Source of the DNA: Russula earlei
Lineage: Eukaryota > Basidiomycota > Agaricomycetes > Russulales > Russulaceae
Assembly (NCBI GenBank): GCA_025769875.1
Contig: JAGFNK010000042.1
Coordinates: forward strand, 1 to 64,000
Direction: 5' to 3'
DNA: 64,000 nucleotides
Shown here: positions 58,101 to 64,000 of the stretch, one piece after another
Layout of the letters: every line of letters starts with the position of its first letter
Position numbering within the stretch: the first letter of the stretch is position 1
Notes under the pieces: generated by a model
Told to the model about the DNA's origin: nothing
Seen by the model: only the letters and a program-made list of their open reading frames with translations
The model's database searches: none
Made by a program: the position numbers and the translations under genes

Positions 58101-59558
58101 GGACGTCCTACGCGCTAGGGCGGAACAAGCGCAGAGTGCCGCGGAGCGCCTCCTGGAACTTGTCGAACCGGAAGACCGTGCCACCCAACCACTCGCGTCT
58201 TTATTGCTCAATGACAGGCCCACCTCTCCAACGACGAAGATCCCGATGCCATCGCGGAAAGCACAGATGCGCACGCCGTCAACACCGGTCAACAAAACTG
58301 CTACTGTCCGGAAACAAGCTGCGGCCTTCCAAGATAGCCCGGTGCAACGAACCGCGCCGTCATTGATGACGGACATGCTCAGAACGACAAGGGTAGACGG
58401 AGCCTGGTGGAGGAAACGCATGGCTTGTATGTATCACCGCACTCCCTTTTGTGCTCTCTGGATGAACTCTACCTTGCTTCGCAGTGTTCAACCAGCGCAA
58501 TCCTCTTCTCGCTTTGAGCGTTGTCGATGCAGCCACGGAATTACAGGGATACATTACTGCGCTTGACCAAGGGACTGCGGATGTATCAATATTGAAGAAA
58601 CTTGCGACGTTTTGTGTTGCGCACCCCTCCGTGGACGCCATCTCACCCCTGAGTTCCAGTCTGTCGATGCCTGCAAGCCCATCTCCCTTCATCACAAGTG
58701 CTGGCCTCCTTCCTTCGCTCAAGCCTGAATTGTGGACCGAAAATAGGAGCTTTACCAGGTTATTCAATTCGCTGCAGAAGTTCCTGACTCCAGATAAGGT
58801 GAATTTTTGAGTTTGATGAAAGGACGTCGTCTGAATTTTGGTTGTTTTACTTCCCAAGGGCGAAGAGTTGCTGCAATACGGGTTGATTGTCCTGTGGGAG
58901 ATGCTAGAATACTTGACTTTACCGATGGAAGGCCACGAGGGAGAGGTTTTCACCATCTGCTTGACAGTCAGGTATTCTGATAAACAGCAGGTGAGTCCAT
59001 GCGAGACATCCGTTGATGAAATTTTGACCGTCATAGGTTTTTGAGGCTACGAACACGCTTCGGGATGCCGTCACTTCGCGCATCGAGGCTGTTTACGGGC
59101 TGACGACCCTACATGCTTCCCTTGTGTCTTTCCGAGCAAGTGCGGTCCCGCCGTCGTATTCGGAGGAGACAAAGGCAAGCTCGTACGCTTTCGGTCTGAT
59201 TGCACTCGCCAAGTTTGCCCTGCGTCTCCCCGCGGAGGTCCTCGAGGAGGAGCTACCGCGCTTGAAGCACACCCTCGTTTCGGCGCTTACGGACACGACG
59301 TCTCTCGTGGTGCGCGAGGCGGCGGCGGCGGCCATCATCGCGGCGCAGGTGGTGCTGCGCGACGACGCGCATCTTTTTGCGCTGCTCGACGGATTGGCAG
59401 ACGACAAGAAGAACCTGTTGACGTATCTGTTTGACAAGCATGGGGTGCGTGGGATGGCAGGCTCGGGCGGCGTCGATCGCCTCGAGCGTGAGATGCGCAG
59501 ATTGGACGGGCGCACGGGCACGCCGATCCGCACCGCGCCTGTGCGGTCCTCTGCGTGA
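55175..59558 (+). CDS. CLASP: CLASP-family microtubule-associated protein
   Basis: Ten exons (55175-55223, 55280-55341, 55394-55843, 55896-56423, 56474-56530, 56581-56724, 56779-58426, 58485-58798, 58859-58990, 59037-59558) encode 1301 residues. The N-terminal TOG-like domain has [50 protein letters not shown] and [23 protein letters not shown]. The CLASP_N TOG domain follows ([61 protein letters not shown]). A long basic Ser/Pro-rich middle (microtubule lattice binding) and a C-terminal HEAT-like domain ([19 protein letters not shown] ... [12 protein letters not shown]) complete it. CLASP/Stu1/Cls1 stabilises plus ends and spindle microtubules. Introns 1 (GCAAGT) and 5 (GCAAGC) are GC-AG. 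Confidence 0.93.
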
Positions 59559-59858
59559 GTTTATGAGCACAGGGAGGGGTATTCGAGGAGGATGATACTG
59601 TGTGGCAAGTGCACACTTGAGTCGAATCATTTCGTTTCTCGTTGGCCCGAAAGTCCGTTTTCTTATTATGTTTTTTCGACCTCTGTAACTGTGTCTACGT
59701 CTATTAATTCGCATCGCTGCGTTCCGAAAGCGTCTTCAACGGCGTCGGACGTCTCTCCCTCTGTATGATGAGATCGAGATGTCCAGTCCTGAACCCCATC
59801 ATCCGGCGGTCGCATGCGCTTAGCTATACCCGTACACCGACGTCCCCCTGGCTTTCCC
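59559..59858. other. Convergent spacer CLASP / rhomboid
   Basis: 300 bp of 3' flanks with nothing else seen. Confidence 0.4.
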
Positions 59859-61257
59859 TCAGAGCAGTCTGAATCGTGTTCGCATCATCCAGTAGAGGGC
59901 GCCGGCGGTCAATCCGCCGACGTGTCCCGCCGAGTCCAAGGACGGGAACTGCATGAAGAGCGGTCAGCGCGAGGAACTTCTTCCTAACCGGGAGCGACGC
60001 ACCCGGCGAGTGAAGGCGTTGTAGACGTCAAAGCATCCGATGGCGCCGATGCAGGCCCACGCTGGCATGGGCAACACGAAGAAGAGAAGGAACCGCGCGT
60101 TCGGCACGGCAAAGGCAAAGAAGGACGCCAGCGCGTATATCGCGCCTGCGAGACCATGTGACACGTGCGAGCGGAGGCACAAGGGGGCACGGGGCGCGAC
60201 GTTGGAGTTACGTGGGTTAGCGACCAGCGGAGGGGAAAGTGGGGGGGGGGGGGGGGGGAAACCGTGCGCACCGCTTGCGCCGTGGGAATGGTAGTTGCGA
60301 TGCTTGTTCCACGCCAACGATGCGAGGCTCGCGAACACGCCGCCTTGGATTTTTTTTTTTTTTTTTTTTTTTTTTGGGTCGATATTAAAACGGGGTCGCG
60401 TTTGATTACGGGAAGAAGGACGAGAGAGGGGGACGCACTTCCGAGATAAAGCGCGAGGAAGTGCGCGTTGCCGAGCACGGCCAGCGCGGTCGGGGCCAGG
60501 AACCAGAAGGTGAGGCCGTTGAGGAGGGCGTGGCCCGGTTCGGCATGCGAAAAGGTGGACGTCACGAGGGTCCAGCTGGACGAACGAGCAGGCAGCGGTG
60601 TAGCGTAGCAAGCACAGCATAGCACAGCAAGCACAGCAAGCACAGCAAGGGCGCGCAGGCAGCACGTGCCGAGAAGGAAAACGCGCGTTGCGAGGGGCGA
60701 GAACGGGCGCGGGGGGGGAGGGGGGGTCAGCGCCGGCTTTTCGGACAGTTGATACATCGGACACGTACAATCGGCCTTGGCGAAGGTTCTCGTAGCTATT
60801 GATGAAGTTATCTTGTAACCATCGCGCGAGCCATCTCGCGCTGGGGGGTCTGCTAATGTACGTCGTGCCCTGCGTCGAGCGGTCGTCGTCATGACGAGGG
60901 CAAGGAAGTGGGGGTCACACACACCTGGAACATCTGGACGTAGGTCCACGCGGCGAAGATGACGCCGTTGATGCCGAGTATGCCATAGAGGATGTAGTTC
61001 TTGGGGATATCGTTGAACCGTTGGCTCAGTTTCCGGTCTCTGTGGGCGTGCCTCGCAGTACTTCTGTGAGTCGCGCCGAGGAGCTCGGTCGCGTGGAATT
61101 TATGAACTGGCGAGACACGGGAGCACAGTCGTGCGGTGTTATGAAGAGCATATCTCTGGGATATCCGTGGGCTGCTCAGTGCGCTGATCCGGGACGCGGG
61201 GATCGGGTTTGCCGAACGCAGACGCAAGACGGTATGCCTGGCAGTGGCGATGAGCAT
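59859..61257 (-). CDS. PCP1: Rhomboid serine protease, mitochondrial (Pcp1/PARL) type
   Basis: Six exons (61257-60925, 60869-60769, 60575-60439, 60343-60272, 60145-60003, 59948-59859) encode 291 residues. The Arg/Ser/His-rich N-terminus (MLIATARHTVLRLRSANPIPASR) looks like a mitochondrial presequence. TM segments include YILYGILGINGVIFAAWTYVQMF, FWTLVTSTFSHAEPGHALLNGLTFWFLAP (oxyanion His region), GVFASLASLAW, SHGASGAIYALASFFAF (catalytic Ser in GASG) and FPSLDSAGHVGG (catalytic His). This supports processing of inner-membrane proteins such as Mgm1/PINK-type substrates. Introns are GC-rich and carry homopolymer and AGCACAGC-type repeats (60600-60650; T26 at about 60350; G-run at about 60241). 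Confidence 0.9.
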
Positions 61258-61436
61258 GAGTCTAACGTCTCCGAGATGCGTTCAGAAGTTGAGAACAGTT
61301 CCGGGCGGGGCGGACAAAGGGGGGAAATCACGTGAGCAGATCGACGACACGATGATAATTTCATAATTTGAGTTGGTGTTGGTGTGCGAACGTGAACGAA
61401 ACGACGAGGGACAAGGAAAGAAAAACGAAAAGGCCT
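61258..61436. promoter_or_regulatory. Bidirectional promoter PCP1 / TRS20
   Basis: 179 bp between divergent start codons. No TATA box is evident. Confidence 0.45.
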
Positions 61437-62142
61437 ATGTCACACCATCTCTTTCTTCTGTCTCCATCGGACACCCCGCTTTACAGCCTCACACATTACT
61501 CTGCAAAAGCGAGCCAGGTTGTACCCTCGCCCCTGTCAGCGAATCTCCCGTCATGGTCTACGTCCGCCTTCGCCGGGACGTTGACCGCCCTATCTGGAGC
61601 GACGAGCGTTGTGCAGGCGAGCTCGCAAGGGGGCGGAGTTCGAATGGGTGGTGGACAGGATCCGCATGTGATCCAGATGATTGCTAATGCGAGTCTGGAC
61701 GTGATTGAGGAGGTCGTGCGGCGGGACAATGGGATGTGAGTCAAAACGTCAAACAAAAGAGTAATTGTACGTGATGGACAACAATTGACGGGACGGAGCA
61801 GGTATCTCAAGTCCGTGGACAGGTTCAATGAGTGGACCGTGTCGGCCTTCATCACGCCAGGGAGTAAGCGAAAATCATGGAGTGAGATTATTGTGCTGAT
61901 GGTCGACAAGACATGAAGTTCGTGCTGCTACACGAGACGAAGAACGACGAGGGGATACGGGCGTTCTTTACAGAGGTGTGGGAGTTGTACGTAAAGGTGA
62001 GCGCTGGGGAGAGAGGGACGAAGAGGGTGGTGGCTGATCGACGTGTCAGACGATGGTGAACCCGTTTCATACGGCGCACAGGGTGATTGTGAGCACCGTG
62101 TTTGATGGACGAGTGCGGGCGAGCGCCAAGAAATATCTTTGA
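61437..62142 (+). CDS. TRS20: TRAPP complex subunit TRAPPC2/Trs20 (sedlin)
   Basis: Four exons (61437-61735, 61802-61863, 61911-61996, 62050-62142) encode 179 residues. The longin fold begins MSHHLFLLSPSDTPLYSLTHY. A Ser/Ala-rich loop of about 45 residues (to VVQASSQGGG) is inserted where sedlin is normally short. Then come PHVIQMIANASLDVIEEV, YLKSVDRFNEWTVSAFITPG, MKFVLLHETKNDEGIRAFFTEVWELYVKTMVNPFH and VFDGRVRASAKKYL. It is a core TRAPP subunit in ER-Golgi tethering. The insertion is shared in style with other basidiomycete homologues, from memory, and should form a loop outside the core. Confidence 0.9.
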
Positions 62143-62717
62143 TGGGATAATAATAAGGATGAACGGGGAGCTGTCCGGTGTCCTCCCCAGACCGGGGTCC
62201 CCCTCAGTGTATTCATCAAACGGACTCATCGCGCCAACTGCCTCGCTCGCCTTGATCGTTTTCTTTTTCTCCTCTCCCTGTCTCGGTCGACGACTCCCTT
62301 TTCTTCCTTCCATCAATTCTATTCTCTTCTCTTCCTTTCTTCACAATCACAATCTTCAATTCAAAAAATCCACAAAAAAAATTATTTTCCCTAGGTCCTC
62401 ACCACCTCATCATCTCTATCACAGCCACTTGCATCTGTCCCATAATACCTTTCTCCACGATCCAGCAACCCACTCCTTAACGGAGAGTGTTCCTCCCAAC
62501 TACCAGCGGCCATCCACACTTTACTTTTCTTCACTAGTACTTTTTTATCCCTCCCTCACCCCATAAAGTGGGTTCCTCCAGTGGTCAGCCACTGCCTCGA
62601 TCGTCATCACAGTTGTATCCCTTGATCGTCCTCCCTCGCTGTCTCTAGTACTCTGCGCCCTCCACCCTGTTCAAGTCATCTCCCGATACTGCCCTCTGCC
62701 CATCTCCTCAGTAATCC
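62143..62717. promoter_or_regulatory. CT-rich leader and promoter of the right-edge gene
   Basis: 575 bp, strongly pyrimidine-rich from about 62270 to the ATG at 62718, with an A7-8 tract near 62373. It matches the long C/T-rich leaders of highly expressed basidiomycete genes. Confidence 0.45.
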
Positions 62718-64000
62718 ATGGCCTCCACCCCAGCTCCCAGCCATCGTGCTTCTCTCCTCTCTGGCCTTCGCACTGGCGGCGTTCGCTCTGCCTCCATGGC
62801 TGGTGTACCCTACACTGCTGCTCCCGGTGCTTCATTCAACATCCCATCGCGTTTCTCCGCCGCCTACAACCAACAGTCTATCGGCGAAGAAGACGATCAG
62901 CTGTCCGACATGCTCTCCCATAACATGTATATCGACGCTCGGCAAGGGGCCCATCAACAACCCAACACCGCCGCGGTAGATGGTGGCGTCAACAGGTTCG
63001 CTCAGCAGCAAGCTCACTTTTCGAGCGGCTTGTTCTCTGGACTCCACCCAAATACTGCCGTTGGCAGTGCCCAACTACAAGCTCATGCTCAACAACAGGC
63101 CCTTCAGATGCAATTAGTACAGCTCGAGTTGATCCGCATGCAGGTTCGTTTCACCTCCCCCCCCTGCCTCGTCTCTTGTGGCCTGTGGTTGATCCCCTCA
63201 TCAGGCTCTGCAAGCACAGCAGCTGCAGGCCGAGCTGCTCGCCCAGAGTCGCCAGCAGAATGGTTGGTCATTCAAGACCCCTGCAACCGCCGGTGCCGCA
63301 TCGCAGTCATTCGATCTAAACAACCAGTTGCGTCGACAAGGCGAGTTGCTCCGATCCCAACTTGGCATTCCGAGTGACGACCAACTTCCAATGACCGCTG
63401 CTCTGGGTGGCAAGTTCGGGGGCCGTGCCTCCCTGAGTGGTATGGCTGAGGACATCACTCCTCCTCGTGGGAATTTGCCACTGTCCTCAACCACAGGCAC
63501 CGGTGGTGGTGCTTCCCTCGGCGCTTCCGCTTTGTACAACGCTACCAATAACGTTCCGCCTTCCAAATCAGATACTGCAGTTTCCTGGCGCCGTGGTGGT
63601 AACAACAACTCAGTTCTCAGTGGAAATAGGGTCACGTCGCTCAACTCTGGTCCGATTCCGAGCGTTCGGGTGTCACCTCCCCCACAGGAGTCTCGTGTGT
63701 CTCCGCCGGCAACCGTTGATACGAGCCCGGTTCGCACTCGTCCTCAACCTCTTCGCTTTACCGGTATCGTTTCACAGCCACTACCCACCGTAGCGATCGA
63801 TGATACCGATAACGCGGATACCTCGACTGAGTCCGGTTCTCACTCGACTCCCTCCACTCCCAACTCGGGCTCTTCATTTGACCGGCCGCCCCTTTCGCCG
63901 CGCGAGGAGGCGACAAAGAAGCTCTATGAGGGGCTTGGCATCGGTCGTCCTGCGCCTGTTGTTCCTACTGTGCTGGCCACTGTCCCGCAGCGCGTGCTCA
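62718..64000 (+). CDS. Gln/Ser-rich protein, 3' truncated by window
   Basis: Exon 1 (62718-63143) and exon 2 (63205 to the window end, still open) give at least 407 residues. The N-terminus MASTPAPSHRASLLSGLRTGGVRSASM is followed by EEDDQLSDMLSHNMYIDAR. A Gln-rich amphipathic helix crosses the intron (AQQQALQMQLVQLELIRMQ joined to ALQAQQLQAELLAQSRQQN). A Ser/Pro/Thr-rich region carries repeated RVSPP-type motifs, and a likely helix REEATKKLYEGLGIG lies near the edge. I do not recognise the family; composition suggests a regulatory or RNA-granule-type protein. The intron donor is GTTCGT. Confidence 0.7.

Overview
The window looks like nuclear DNA of a basidiomycete fungus, most likely an Agaricomycete. 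Almost every gene is split by many short (about 48-70 nt) GT-AG introns with internal CTNA/CTAAC branch-like sites. Several genes carry microexons, intergenic spaces are short around housekeeping genes, and the gene content (GH128 glucanase, DUF6593 protein, NRC-2/KIN82-type kinase, fungal bZIP with a DUF3425-like tail, HSF-type factor) is typical of Agaricomycotina. I found no tRNA, rRNA, CRISPR array or bacterial-type operon. Functional names come from recognising protein families by eye. Exon joins were worked out by hand from splice sites plus reading-frame continuity and were not tested against transcripts.

Layout. (1) 1-4465 is a nest of transposable elements. A PIF/Harbinger DNA transposon has about 120-bp near-identical inverted ends, a transposase and a Myb/SANT-like second protein, both on the minus strand. 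It has been hit by a 458-bp solo LTR (target duplication CCAGT) and a 356-bp solo LTR of another family (duplication CATCA). A third LTR, in reverse orientation and cut by the window edge, sits in its left terminal repeat. The genes are dead, apparently mostly by CpG-to-TpG decay. (2) 4986-7962: a C2-domain/proline-rich protein resembling the cytokinesis factors Inn1/Fic1, and a small membrane protein. (3) About 7963-13619: 5.6 kb with no recognisable gene. (4) 13620-26912: mitochondrial ribosomal protein uL11m, a DUF6593 protein, an AhpD/carboxymuconolactone-decarboxylase-like protein with an apparent frameshift, a secreted GH128 beta-1,3-glucanase, a two-RRM protein, a GPATCH11-type G-patch protein, a hypothetical protein, RNA polymerase subunit Rpb12 and a bZIP factor. 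(5) 27770-37905: a 14-TM MFS transporter, a weak small ORF, an AGC kinase of the flippase-kinase (KIN82/FPK1/NRC-2) type and an HSF-type DNA-binding protein. (6) 37906-40662: low-complexity intergenic DNA. (7) 40663-46877: TVP38, a small probable mitochondrial membrane protein, PEX11 and a Tctex-type dynein light chain. (8) About 46878-50018: a second gene-poor stretch. (9) About 50019-64000: a dense block with a PPR-like mitochondrial protein, Pch2/TRIP13, a selenoprotein-W-like thioredoxin-fold protein, CLASP, a mitochondrial-type rhomboid, TRAPPC2/Trs20 and a Gln/Ser-rich protein that runs off the right end.

There is no operon logic. The genes are mostly independent housekeeping functions: microtubules (CLASP, Tctex chain), membrane traffic (TVP38, TRAPPC2, flippase kinase), mitochondria (uL11m, PPR, rhomboid), peroxisomes (PEX11) and transcription (Rpb12, bZIP, HSF). 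Three pairs share short divergent promoters: PEX11/Tctex, Pch2/SelW-like and rhomboid/TRAPPC2. I do not see a clearly new multi-gene system. The most interesting points are the TE nest, five GC-AG introns, frequent GTTCG-type donors, an 8-nt microexon carrying the second cysteine of a redox motif, a frameshift beside a possible rescuing splice site, and a long ORF with no in-frame AUG start.
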